The translations under genes were made by a program, and so were the position numbers. Positions 53,409 through 62,050 of a stretch of 64,000 bases of DNA are shown in pieces (position 1 is the stretch's first letter; each line of letters opens with the position of its first letter). The notes beneath the pieces are model-generated. The model was not told where the DNA came from and ran no database searches. It was given only the letters and a program-made list of their open reading frames with translations. The stretch is from UBA7672 sp031419455 (GTDB lineage: Bacteria > Pseudomonadota > Alphaproteobacteria > Caulobacterales > Hyphomonadaceae): assembly GCA_031419455.1 (NCBI GenBank), contig JANOKS010000030.1, positions 1 through 64,000 on the forward strand, in the 5' to 3' direction.

Positions 53409-54200
53409 ATGATCACGCTCGAGAAAAAAGGCCCCATCGCGATCCTGACGCTGAACCGTCCCGACGCGATGAATGCGTTGGGCGAGCCGGGCGATGGCGA
53501 GGCGGTGCGCGATGCGTGCGCGCAGATCAACAAGGATCATGCGATCCGCTGCGCCATTCTCACCGGCGCCGGCAAGGGCTTCTCGGCGGGCGGTAATGTG
53601 AAGGCGATGCGCGATCGCGTCGGCTCCTTCGCGGGCAACCCGGCGGAGGTGCGCGACAACTACAAGAACGGCGTGCACATGATCGTGAAGGCGCTCTACA
53701 ATCTCGAAATCCCGCTGATCGCCGCGGTCAACGGCGCGGCCATCGGGCTTGGTTGCGATGTGGCCTGCATGGCCGACATCCGCATTTCGTCCGACAATGC
53801 GCGCTATGGCGTCACCTTCCTGAAGGTCGGCCTGATCCCGGGCGATGGCGGCGCGTGGCTGCTGCCGCGCGTGATCGGCATGAGCCGCGCGTGCGAGCTG
53901 CTGTTCACCGGCAATGTGATCGACGCGCGGACGGCGCAGGAATGGGGCCTTGTCTCGAAAGTGGTGCCGGGCGACCAGCTGATGGGCGAGGCCATGGCTC
54001 TGGCCGAGTCGATCGCGAAACAGCCGCCACAGGCGCTGAGGATCGCCAAGCAGCTGCTAAGGAACGGTACTCAGGCCAACTACGACACCATCATGGAAAT
54101 GTCGGCCGCGGCCCAGGGCCTGATGCACCACACCAAGGACCATGAGGAAGGCGTCGCGGCCATCCTCGAAAAGCGCGAGCCGGTGTTCAGGGGGGAGTAG
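53409..54200 (+). CDS. Enoyl-CoA hydratase/isomerase-family (crotonase) protein
   Basis: A 263-residue crotonase-fold enzyme acting on acyl-CoA thioesters. Oxyanion-hole segments are present: CAILTGAGKGFSAGGNVKAM and VNGAAIGLGCDVACMADIRI. The two catalytic Glu of classical hydratases are not at the usual places: the text reads GCDVAC and YGVTFLKVGLIPGDGGAW. So this is a crotonase subgroup with a different reaction, or one using the Asp of PGDGG. ATG 53409 follows AGGA. It neighbours a CHEGN paralogue, an acyl-CoA dehydrogenase, an ABM and a SnoaL-like gene, which suggests a catabolic cluster. Confidence 0.9.
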   Translation: MITLEKKGPIAILTLNRPDAMNALGEPGDGEAVRDACAQINKDHAIRCAILTGAGKGFSAGGNVKAMRDRVGSFAGNPAEVRDNYKNGVHMIVKALYNLEIPLIAAVNGAAIGLGCDVACMADIRISSDNARYGVTFLKVGLIPGDGGAWLLPRVIGMSRACELLFTGNVIDARTAQEWGLVSKVVPGDQLMGEAMALAESIAKQPPQALRIAKQLLRNGTQANYDTIMEMSAAAQGLMHHTKDHEEGVAAILEKREPVFRGE

Positions 54201-54303
54201 AACCGGTCACGCGCTCAACTGGCCGTGATCAGCGCTCGCTTGGCGGCCGACTGTGATACCGCTAGGTAAGTCCAAACACAAGAAACCCACACGGGAGGCA
54301 TTC

Positions 54304-55314
54304 ATGCGCAAACATCTGGCCGGGCTAGCGATTCTTGCCCTTGCATCCGCCGCTCCCGCTATCGCTCAGGCTGCCTACACTGCGCCGCGTACAGCCGACG
54401 GGCGTCCGGACTTCCAGGGGTTCTGGACCAACACGTCGCTGACGAGCCTCGAGCGCTCGGGCCAGTTCAAGGAACTCACGATCCCGGCGGATCAGGCAGC
54501 CAAGCTCGAAGCCGGGCGGCTTGCCGCGAATATCCGGGCTGATGCGCCGACCGATCCGAATTCGGGCGCGCCCAGGAAGGGCCAGGATGTAGGCGGGTAC
54601 AACAACGCCTACGTCGACGCGGGGCTGAGCTACGCGACGATCAATGGACAGAAGCGGTCGTCATGGATCGTCGATCCGCCGAACGGCAAGATTCCGTACA
54701 CCACGACTGGCAAGAAGGCTTTCGACGACGGCCTGCATTTCGTGCGCAACACGTTCGACGGGCCGGAGTCGCGCCCGATGGCGGAGCGCTGCCTCGTCGG
54801 GTTCGGCTCCACCGGCGGTCCGCCGATGATCAACGTGATGTACAACAACACATACCAGTTTGTGCAGACGCCTGAGAATGTGCTCATCAATGTCGAGATG
54901 AACCACGACGCGCGCATCATACCGCTCGGTGGCGCGAAAACGGATGTCTATCAGTGGCTCGGCCGGTCCAGGGGCAAGTGGGAGGGCGACACGCTTGTTG
55001 TCGAGACAACCAACTTCCACCCGGGCGAAAGCCTGCGCACATTCTTCTCGGCCAGCTACCTGCTGTCGCCCGACGCGAAGGTCACCGAGAAATTCACGCG
55101 CATCAGCGACAAGGAGATTCTCTACGATTTCACGGTGAGTGATCCGAAGCTGTTCTCGCAGCCGTGGCGCGCCGAGATGATCTTCAACAAGTCGGCCCAG
55201 CCCGCCTACGAATACGCCTGCCACGAGGGCAATCACGCCCTGCCGGGCATCCTCGCCGGCGCGCGCCAGAACGAAAAGCTCGGGCTCGTAAATTACGCGG
55301 AAGAGAGCGAGTAA
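54304..55314 (+). CDS. Secreted CHEGN-family protein, paralogue 5
   Basis: A 336-residue exported protein, with a signal peptide (MRKHLAGLAILALASAAPAIAQA) and the full family pattern: APRTADGRPDFQGFW, TSLER, SSWIVDPPNGKIP, ERC, VQT, KWEGDTLVVETTN, VTEKF, DPKLFSQPWRAE and YACHEGNHALPGILAGAR. It is longer than the operon copies because of an insert (about 75-105, with GAPRKGQDVGGYNNAYVDAG). GGGAGG lies 5 bases before the ATG. It is in a different place and on the other strand from the operon and lies among CoA genes. Confidence 0.85.
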   Translation: MRKHLAGLAILALASAAPAIAQAAYTAPRTADGRPDFQGFWTNTSLTSLERSGQFKELTIPADQAAKLEAGRLAANIRADAPTDPNSGAPRKGQDVGGYNNAYVDAGLSYATINGQKRSSWIVDPPNGKIPYTTTGKKAFDDGLHFVRNTFDGPESRPMAERCLVGFGSTGGPPMINVMYNNTYQFVQTPENVLINVEMNHDARIIPLGGAKTDVYQWLGRSRGKWEGDTLVVETTNFHPGESLRTFFSASYLLSPDAKVTEKFTRISDKEILYDFTVSDPKLFSQPWRAEMIFNKSAQPAYEYACHEGNHALPGILAGARQNEKLGLVNYAEESE

Positions 55315-55317
55315 GGC

Positions 55318-55752
55318 TCAGGTGATCTGCAGCGCCCTGAGCACGGCTCCCTGATCGAAATAGGGGCGTTCGCAGACGATCTTGTCCGAGCCCGGCTTGA
55401 ACTCGAACGTAGCGGCCATGCGCACCTTGAAAGCCCGACCTGTGGGCGCCACGACCTTGTGGCCCAGCTTCAGCGGTCCCAGATGCGTGCCCGTCAGCCA
55501 GAATTCGACGAGCACGGTATCGCCTGCATGGGCGATGGCGATGATCTCGTTTCCCTGGTCGGGGAAGGGCGTGCGAGAGGCGGCGAAATAGGCGCGCACA
55601 GCCGCCTCGCCGTCGAAAACGGCGCCCGAGCCATACATCTCGTAGCGCGGATGCTCGAACGTCGCGATGACTTCGTCCCATTCATGGGTGATTTCCAGCG
55701 CCATATGGCGCTTCACGGTCTCGATACGGCGGGCGCTCAGGTCGGTACTCAT
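55318..55752 (-). CDS. SnoaL-like / NTF2-family protein
   Basis: A 144-residue single-domain protein with the cone-like NTF2 fold (RHMALEITHEWDEVIATFEHPRYE, then GEAAVRAYFAASRTPFPDQGNEII and VLVEFWLTGTHLG). Members include polyketide cyclases, ketosteroid isomerases and ester-cleaving enzymes. The start (ATG 55752) is chosen; the frame to 55965 lacks support. It is convergent with paralogue 5 and divergent from the ABM gene. Confidence 0.82.
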   Translation of the reverse strand: MSTDLSARRIETVKRHMALEITHEWDEVIATFEHPRYEMYGSGAVFDGEAAVRAYFAASRTPFPDQGNEIIAIAHAGDTVLVEFWLTGTHLGPLKLGHKVVAPTGRAFKVRMAATFEFKPGSDKIVCERPYFDQGAVLRALQIT

Positions 55753-55855
55753 CGGTGATCCTTGCGGCAAGCTGCGGGTCGGGCGGGGGCAAAGCTGGCA
55801 GATGACAAGCGCGCTGCAACCCCTATTCTCGCCGCCAAGGATACGGAGAAAACGG

Positions 55856-56146
55856 ATGATCGGTGCTGTTGCGGAACTGACGGTGAAGGAAGGCTCGCAG
55901 GCCGAGTTCGAGAAGGTTGCACTCGAACTGGAGCAGGCGGTCAACGCCAATGAGCCGGGGATCATCTTCTACAAGCTGTTCAAGATCCGCGACACGACCA
56001 ACAAGTACATCTTCATGGAACAGTACGCCGACGCCGCAGCGGTCGATGCGCATCGCGCCTATGAGCATTTCAAGCGTCTCGGCCGCGCCATGGGCCCGTT
56101 CCTCGATGGCGCCCCGATCGTCACCCGCATGGACAAGGTGAGCTGA
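55856..56146 (+). CDS. Antibiotic biosynthesis monooxygenase (ABM)-domain protein
   Basis: A 96-residue ferredoxin-like protein of the ABM/YgiN type: AVAELTVKEGSQAEFEKVALELEQAVNANEPGIIFYKLFKI, then YIFMEQYADAAAVDAHRAYEHFKRLG. These are cofactor-less quinol or aromatic oxygenases or small detoxification proteins. GGAGAA precedes the ATG. It is 1 bp from the following acyl-CoA dehydrogenase gene, so they form an operon. Confidence 0.85.
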   Translation: MIGAVAELTVKEGSQAEFEKVALELEQAVNANEPGIIFYKLFKIRDTTNKYIFMEQYADAAAVDAHRAYEHFKRLGRAMGPFLDGAPIVTRMDKVS

Positions 56147-56147
56147 G

Positions 56148-57368
56148 ATGGATCTGGAATTCACCACAGAAGAACTGAAGTTTCGCGACGAAGTCCGCGC
56201 CTGGATCGCGGAGACCTATACCGACGATCTGAAGAAGCGCATGGCGCTGTCGAAGAACGGCTCGCTCGACGAGAAGAATCAGAAGGCCTGGCAGAAGAAG
56301 CTCGCCGAGAAAGGCTGGCTGGTCACCAACTGGCCGACAGAGCATGGCGGTCCCGGCTGGAACCAGACGCAGAAATACATCTACGAAATGGAGATGGCCC
56401 TCGCCGGTGCGCCCCGCATGAGTTCGATGGGCGTGCGCATGTGTGCGCCCGTGATCATGAAGTTCGGCACGGACGCGCAGAAGAAGAAATTCCTGCCGCC
56501 TATCCGCAACTCGGATGTCTGGTGGTGCCAGGGCTATTCCGAGCCGGGCTCAGGGTCGGACCTCGCCAGCCTGTCGATGACTGCAAAGCGCGAGGGCGAT
56601 CACTATATCCTGAACGGCTCCAAGACGTGGACCACCTACGCCCAGTGGGCCGACTGGATTTTCTGCCTCGTCCGCACGTCAAAGGAGGAGAAGAAACAGA
56701 ACGGCATCTCGTTCATCCTCGTCGACATGAAGTCGCCCGGCATCACGATCAGCCCGATCAACACGCTGGACGATACGCCGGTCGGCGACCAGGAGATCAA
56801 CTCGGTCTTCTTCGACAATGTGAAAGTCCCCGTCGAAAATCTCGTCGGCAAGGAAGGCGAAGGCTGGACCTGCGCCAAATACCTCCTGACATTCGAGCGC
56901 GGCTCGGCCTACTCGCCTGGAAACCGCAACGCACTGCGCAAGGCGCGCGAGATCGCCAAGGTCGAGACGGCAGGCGGGCGGCCGCTGCTCGATGATCCGG
57001 ATTTTGCGCGCAAGCTCGCCGACCTCGAAATCCAGATCGAGGCGCTGGACGCCACCGAACGCCGCATCTTCGACAAGCTGTCGTCGGGCCAGTCGGTCGG
57101 CGCGATGTCATCGCTGATGAAGACGCGCGGAAGCGAGATCGGCCAGAAGGTGACTGAGATCGTGCTGGAAGCCGCCGGCGTCTACGGCAGCCCGTTCGTG
57201 CAGGACACCTACGCCCATCTCGAAGGCCGCTCGAACGAGCCGTTGCCGGCGCCTGAACACTTGATCACCTCTGCCGGTTCGTACTTCAACAACCGCAAGA
57301 CATCGATCTACGCAGGCTCCAACGAGATCCAGCGCAACATCATGGCGCAGATGATTCTGGCGGGTTGA
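56148..57368 (+). CDS. Acyl-CoA dehydrogenase
   Basis: A 406-residue FAD-dependent acyl-CoA dehydrogenase. N-terminal helical part (MDLEFTTEELKFRDEVRAWI), the substrate/FAD section (CQGYSEPGSGSDLASLSMTAKREGDHYILNGSKTWTTYAQ) and the C-terminal IYAGSNEIQRNIMAQMIL are intact. It differs from the first dehydrogenase of the window (21681-22946); it is nearer the FadE/pimeloyl-CoA/steroid-type group. The gap to the ABM gene is 1 bp, and it is followed at once by the DUF1801 gene. Confidence 0.93.
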   Translation: MDLEFTTEELKFRDEVRAWIAETYTDDLKKRMALSKNGSLDEKNQKAWQKKLAEKGWLVTNWPTEHGGPGWNQTQKYIYEMEMALAGAPRMSSMGVRMCAPVIMKFGTDAQKKKFLPPIRNSDVWWCQGYSEPGSGSDLASLSMTAKREGDHYILNGSKTWTTYAQWADWIFCLVRTSKEEKKQNGISFILVDMKSPGITISPINTLDDTPVGDQEINSVFFDNVKVPVENLVGKEGEGWTCAKYLLTFERGSAYSPGNRNALRKAREIAKVETAGGRPLLDDPDFARKLADLEIQIEALDATERRIFDKLSSGQSVGAMSSLMKTRGSEIGQKVTEIVLEAAGVYGSPFVQDTYAHLEGRSNEPLPAPEHLITSAGSYFNNRKTSIYAGSNEIQRNIMAQMILAG

Positions 57369-57370
57369 GC

Positions 57371-57844
57371 GTGGCGCTGAAGCCGGAAAGAAAGCAGAAG
57401 CCGGAGCCATCGGCGGATGATTTTCTGGCTGACCTAAACCATCCGCTGAAGGTGGAGATCGAGCTTGTTCGCAAGGCGATCCTCGCCGTCGACAAATCCA
57501 TCACTGACGGCGTGAAGTGGAACTCGCTGTCCTTCCGCACGACGGAATGGTTTGCGACGGTCAACCTGCGCTCGCGCGACAGCCTGCAACTCGTGCTTCA
57601 TCTCGGCGCCAGGGCAGGCAAGACGACAAGCAGAATCGAGGATCCGAAGGGTTTGCTGAAATGGCTTGGGAAAGACAGGGCGATTGCGACTCTTGGCGTT
57701 GGGCCGCAGGTCAAGGCCAGCATTCCGGCGTTCAAGGCGATTGCCAAATCGTGGATAGGCCAGGTCAGGTCGGATGCTGATGAACTTCCTGCGCCTGCGA
57801 CGAGCGCCGTGCGGAAGCGCCCATCCACGGGCCGGGCTCGATAG
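57371..57844 (+). CDS. DUF1801-family protein
   Basis: A 157-residue protein of the DUF1801 (YdhG-like) family: VELVRKAILAVDKSITDGVKWNSLSFRTTEWFATVNLRSRDSLQLVLHLGA, then a long basic tail. The fold is found in putative metal- or ligand-binding proteins; function unknown. GTG 57371 is chosen (GGCGGG 6 bases upstream); a TTG at 57365 would overlap the upstream stop. Its 3' end overlaps the convergent Crp-like gene by 80 bp, an unusually long antisense overlap. Confidence 0.8.
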   Translation: MALKPERKQKPEPSADDFLADLNHPLKVEIELVRKAILAVDKSITDGVKWNSLSFRTTEWFATVNLRSRDSLQLVLHLGARAGKTTSRIEDPKGLLKWLGKDRAIATLGVGPQVKASIPAFKAIAKSWIGQVRSDADELPAPATSAVRKRPSTGRAR

Positions 57845-58931
57845 ACGCGTGGCCGGCGCAGTCATCACTGATCAGCCGCCGTCCTGAGCCTTCCGAGAAG
57901 GCGGGCGGTGTGAAGCCCGCAAGTTTGCGAAGTATGCTCTCGCGCCGGATCACCAGACGGTTGTGTCCAAACCGGGCAATCTTCCGGTGTTCGAGCGTGC
58001 GCACCACGCCGCCTACCGCGCCCGGTGAGAGACCAAGCGCCGCAGCGAGCATCCGCCGGTCGAGCGCAAACGGCATTTCGGTATCCGTCGCGAGGCCCAC
58101 GCGCGCAAGGCGGTACTGTAATTCAAGCAGCAGGTGCGCGAGCCGCGCTGCCGCCGGTTTCATCATGAGGCGCATTGTCTGGTTCAGGAGGAAGGCCTCG
58201 TCCTCCGCCATCGCTCGATGCATCGACAGGCGCAGCGGCGAGTCGACATCAGCTTCCTGCGCCAGTTCCAGCAACGGACCGGCTTCGGCTGTTTCGAGGG
58301 TAGTCAGCGCGATCAGCGTGGTGCTGGCCACCGCGCAGGGTGGTCTGAACAGGCAGATGCCGTCGCCGGGCAGGAGTATGCCGAGCACATGCAGCTTGCC
58401 GTTCTCGACGCGAGTGCGCGCCGCCCAGCCTGACAGGATGAATGTCGGATGCGGCGTCTGTTCGCCCTCCGCCAGAATTGTGCTGCCGGCCTGATGCGTG
58501 CGGCGGCCAGGGAGGCTGGCGCGGACCAGCGTGTGCTGGTCCTGGGAAAACGTCGCCAGTGCTGAAAGACGATTCGGAACGCTGGCGTATTGCGATAACT
58601 CGCCGAAACCGTCAGCGATGGCTGTCGGCGCTACGGCTGGCCGAGTGAACGCCGTCTTCAGAACGGTGGCGTAACGAAACGTTTGCTCGCCCGACCAACG
58701 CGCGGCGGCGATCGTCCGTGTGGTGGCATGCTTGCCAGCCTTGAGCGCCTGCCGCGCGGCTTCGGCGATGTGCCGCATGGCTTGGCCGGACGCGCGCCTT
58801 GCGGCTTCGCGGCGGTCGGCGACCGGCGGCAACGCGCCTTCCTGATCGGATACAGTCTCTCGGCCGCGGCTTGCACGAAAATGGTCGTGTGCGAGAGGAA
58901 GTGAACCGCGCGTGTGTAGATCGGTCTGCAT
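57765..58931 (-). CDS. Long Crp/Fnr-family transcriptional regulator
   Basis: A 388-residue regulator. A cNMP-binding-type beta-roll (about 125-245, TILAEGEQTPHPTFILSGWAARTRV) and a C-terminal winged HTH (about 285-360, MPFALDRRMLAAALGLSPGAVGGVVRTLEHR) are clear. It is unusual for its N-terminal extension of about 120 Arg/Ala-rich residues and a C-terminal tail of about 30. ATG 58931 with GGAGAA upstream is preferred over the 423-residue reading. It is convergent with the DUF1801 gene. Confidence 0.82.
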   Translation of the reverse strand: MQTDLHTRGSLPLAHDHFRASRGRETVSDQEGALPPVADRREAARRASGQAMRHIAEAARQALKAGKHATTRTIAAARWSGEQTFRYATVLKTAFTRPAVAPTAIADGFGELSQYASVPNRLSALATFSQDQHTLVRASLPGRRTHQAGSTILAEGEQTPHPTFILSGWAARTRVENGKLHVLGILLPGDGICLFRPPCAVASTTLIALTTLETAEAGPLLELAQEADVDSPLRLSMHRAMAEDEAFLLNQTMRLMMKPAAARLAHLLLELQYRLARVGLATDTEMPFALDRRMLAAALGLSPGAVGGVVRTLEHRKIARFGHNRLVIRRESILRKLAGFTPPAFSEGSGRRLISDDCAGHASIEPGPWMGASARRSSQAQEVHQHPT

Positions 58932-59102
58932 GGGATTCTCCAGACACAATCGCTTAATGGTTGTGGCAGCCTTCCGTTCCCGGAACCCATGTTCGACCAG
59001 TTTGACGTTGCAGATCCGGCCAGACTTCGCGTTCACGGGCCCCGGTGCAAGTCGGGGATGACTCTGCTAGGGTCCGAACAAACCTGAACAAGCGGTACCA
59101 AC

Positions 59103-59762
59103 ATGGCAGACGATCTGAAGACCCCGCCGCAGCCGCATGACGCCGGACACGATGAGCATCATGACGCCGAACCCATGGGCCGGGCCGGCTTCACGGCCTT
59201 CACCAACGCCACGCCGGATGACTGGCAGAAGATTGCCGCCGCCAACGCCGTGTTCTCGCAGGATCATGTCAGGCGGATCGTCACCCATCTCAACCTGCTG
59301 AAGGGCGATTGCGGCGGCTTCCCGGTCGACCGTCTGGAGCATTCATTGCAGACCGCCACGCGCGCGCATCGTGCGGGGATGGAAGAGGAGTATGTCGTCT
59401 GCGCGTTGCTGCACGACATTGGCGACACGCTGGGGGTCTACAACCATCCCGATATCGCCGCCGCGATCCTGAGGCCGTTCGTGTCAGACGCCAATCACTG
59501 GATGGTCGCCAACCACGGCATCTTCCAGGGCTATTATTTCTTCCACCACCTTGGTCTCGACCGGAACATGCGTGACCAGTATCGCGGCCATCCGCACTTT
59601 GAATACTGCGCGCAGTTCTGCCACCTGTTCGACCAGCCGGCCTTCGATGGCGCATACAACACGATGCCGCTCGACGCATTCATGCCGATGATGCACCGCG
59701 TGCTCGACAAGCCGAAGCAGTCGATCTACCTGCGCGAGGGCGGTGAGCAGACGGCGTGGTAG
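59103..59762 (+). CDS. HD-domain metal-dependent hydrolase/oxygenase
   Basis: A 219-residue protein with an HD motif (VDRLEHSLQTATRAHRAG and CALLHDIGDTLGVYNH), a later His-rich region (HGIFQGYYFFHHLGLDR) and a third His (CAQFCHLFDQPAF). The spacing is that of the phosphonate oxygenase PhnZ/MIOX-like mixed-valent di-iron branch of HD proteins as well as of plain HD phosphohydrolases. A His/Asp-rich N-terminus (PPQPHDAGHDEHHDAEP) may bind metal. It stands between the Crp-like regulator and the S46 peptidase. Confidence 0.8.
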   Translation: MADDLKTPPQPHDAGHDEHHDAEPMGRAGFTAFTNATPDDWQKIAAANAVFSQDHVRRIVTHLNLLKGDCGGFPVDRLEHSLQTATRAHRAGMEEEYVVCALLHDIGDTLGVYNHPDIAAAILRPFVSDANHWMVANHGIFQGYYFFHHLGLDRNMRDQYRGHPHFEYCAQFCHLFDQPAFDGAYNTMPLDAFMPMMHRVLDKPKQSIYLREGGEQTAW

Positions 59763-59956
59763 GTCGTTGAATTCCGGGGGGGCGCCGGAAACCGCTCGGA
59801 AAGCAGGCGGCCGCGACCCGGTCTCACACAAACGCAGCCGATATGGCGGGTTCCCGTTGCACAAGCGTCTCACGGCCGCACCCTTATCGCTTGAGACATC
59901 CCGGTCCGCTGCTAGGGTCTGTCACAAAGGGGTCACTGCCGCAGGATGCGTCTCGC

Positions 59957-62026
59957 ATGAGAATTCACTACGCTCTGGCCGCAGCGCTCCTCGCCGGAGC
60001 CGGCCTTGTCGCCTCCCGCGCCCTCGCGGACGAGGGCATGTGGACGTTCGACAATTTCCCCGCCGCGAAGGTGAAGGAGTTGTATGGCTTCGCCCCCGAC
60101 CAGAAATGGCTCGACCGCGTGCGCAAGGCGTCGGTACGTCTTGAAGGCGGATGCTCGGGGTCGGTGGTGTCCAAGGACGGGCTGGTGATGACCAACCATC
60201 ACTGCGTCACCGATTGCACCAGCGCCCTGTCGAGCCCGACGCGGGACTATCTCGACGATGGATTCTATACGGCCGCCCGCAAGGACGAGAAAATTTGTCC
60301 TGGGTTCGAGGCGTCCATCCTGCAGTCGACCGTTGATGTGACTGATCGCGTGAAGCGCTCCACCGCGAATGTCGATGCTTCCTCCGCCAACGCTGCTCGT
60401 GCAGCGGAGACATCCGCAATCGAGAAGGAGACGTGTGGCGAGGACCGCACGAAGCGCTGCCAGGTGGTGAATCTGTACCGCGGCGGCCAGTACAAACTCT
60501 ATGTCTACGACCGGTTCGACGACGTCCGCATTGCCTTTGCGCCGGAGATGCAGGCGGCGTTCTTCGGCGGCGATCCGGACAATTTCAACTTCCCGCGCTA
60601 CGCGCTCGACATGGCGCTGCTGCGGCTCTACCGGAACGGCCAGCCGGTGAAGTTCAGCGATCCGCTGAAGATCGACACGGCCGGGCCGAAGGCGGGCGAT
60701 CTCATCTTTGTCTCGGGGCATCCCGGTTCGACCGAGCGCCTGCTGACCAATGCGCAACTGGAATTCCAGCGCGATCACTTCCTGCCATGGCGCATCGAGT
60801 ATCTCGCCCAGCTTCGCGGCGCGCTGCTCAACGAAGCGACCCGGGGCGAGGAAGAGGCGCGGCAAGTGAACGACATGCTGCAGAATCTCGAGAACTCGCT
60901 GAAGGTGTTCAAGGGCCAGCGCGGCGCGCTGGTCGAGCCGTCATTCTTCGGCGTGAAGATCGCGCAGGAGAAGCAGTTCAGGGACGCGCTCGCCGGCAAT
61001 GCGTCGCTGCGCGGCAAGTATGGCGACCCCTTCACCACGTTGGCGGGCATCGTCGATGCGCAGAAACGCGCGTTCCTGCCGTACCAGATGCTTGAGGTTC
61101 GCTTCGGCGCAGGCTCTGTCCTGTTGGCCGATGCTCGCTTGCTGGTGCGCGCTACGGCGGAACGGGCAAAAGCAAACGGCGTGCGTTTGCCGGAATTCTC
61201 CGACCAGCGCCTGCCGTCGGTTGAGCGCAGCCTGCTGGCCGAGGCGCCGATCCATCCGGCCTTGGAAAAGGTCGTGATCGCATACTGGCTGGAGAAGACG
61301 CGCGAGTATCTGGGGCCGGACAATGCCGCGGTGAAGGCGATGTTCGGGTCGCGTACCTCGCAGCAGATCGCTGCAGACATCGTCGCCAATTCGCAGGTCG
61401 GCGACGCGGCCTTCCGCAACCGGCTGTGGAACGCCGGGTCGCTGGTTACCGGCTCGAACGATCCGGCGATTGTGTTCGTGCGGATGATGGACGAGGCGGC
61501 TCGCAAGGCGCGCGCGGGCTATGAAACCGAGGTCACGGGGCCGACATCGGTTGCGGCGGAGAAGGTCGCGAGCCTGCGGTTCGATGTGCTCGGCCAGAAC
61601 ATCTATCCGGACGCCACGTTCACACTGCGCCTGTCCTATGGCGTGGTGCAGGGGTGGGATGATCCAGTGCATGGCAAGATCGAGCCGTTCACGCAGGTCG
61701 GCGGGCTGTGGAAGCGCGCCACGGGCGCCTATCCGTTCAATCTTGGCAAGCGCTGGGTCGGCGGCGAGACCAAGCTGCCGACCGAGATGCAGTACGACTT
61801 TGTGTCCACCAACGACATCATCGGCGGCAATTCAGGCTCGCCTGTGCTCAACAGGCAGGGCCGCATCATCGGCCTCGCCTTCGACGGCAACATCCACTCC
61901 ACCGGCGGCTCGTATGGCTTTGATCCGGAACTCAACCGGATGGTGTCCGTGTCGAGCCAGGCCATTGTCGGCGCCCTGAGGCATATCTACGGCGCCACAG
62001 CGCTCGCGGACGAACTTGTAAAGTAG
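59957..62026 (+). CDS. S46-family dipeptidyl peptidase
   Basis: A 689-residue periplasmic serine peptidase of the DPP7/DPP11 group, which removes dipeptides from oligopeptides. Signal peptide (MRIHYALAAALLAGAGLVASRALA), then the chymotrypsin-like halves around a helical insert. The triad is visible: His about 82 in MTNHHCVTD, Asp in FNFPRYALDMALLRLY, Ser about 625 in GGNSGSPVLNRQG. Full length. It points to use of peptides as nutrients, together with the nucleoside transporter and TonB receptor downstream. Confidence 0.95.
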   Translation: MRIHYALAAALLAGAGLVASRALADEGMWTFDNFPAAKVKELYGFAPDQKWLDRVRKASVRLEGGCSGSVVSKDGLVMTNHHCVTDCTSALSSPTRDYLDDGFYTAARKDEKICPGFEASILQSTVDVTDRVKRSTANVDASSANAARAAETSAIEKETCGEDRTKRCQVVNLYRGGQYKLYVYDRFDDVRIAFAPEMQAAFFGGDPDNFNFPRYALDMALLRLYRNGQPVKFSDPLKIDTAGPKAGDLIFVSGHPGSTERLLTNAQLEFQRDHFLPWRIEYLAQLRGALLNEATRGEEEARQVNDMLQNLENSLKVFKGQRGALVEPSFFGVKIAQEKQFRDALAGNASLRGKYGDPFTTLAGIVDAQKRAFLPYQMLEVRFGAGSVLLADARLLVRATAERAKANGVRLPEFSDQRLPSVERSLLAEAPIHPALEKVVIAYWLEKTREYLGPDNAAVKAMFGSRTSQQIAADIVANSQVGDAAFRNRLWNAGSLVTGSNDPAIVFVRMMDEAARKARAGYETEVTGPTSVAAEKVASLRFDVLGQNIYPDATFTLRLSYGVVQGWDDPVHGKIEPFTQVGGLWKRATGAYPFNLGKRWVGGETKLPTEMQYDFVSTNDIIGGNSGSPVLNRQGRIIGLAFDGNIHSTGGSYGFDPELNRMVSVSSQAIVGALRHIYGATALADELVK

Positions 62027-62050
62027 ACTGGAATAGAGGGCGGGCGGGAC

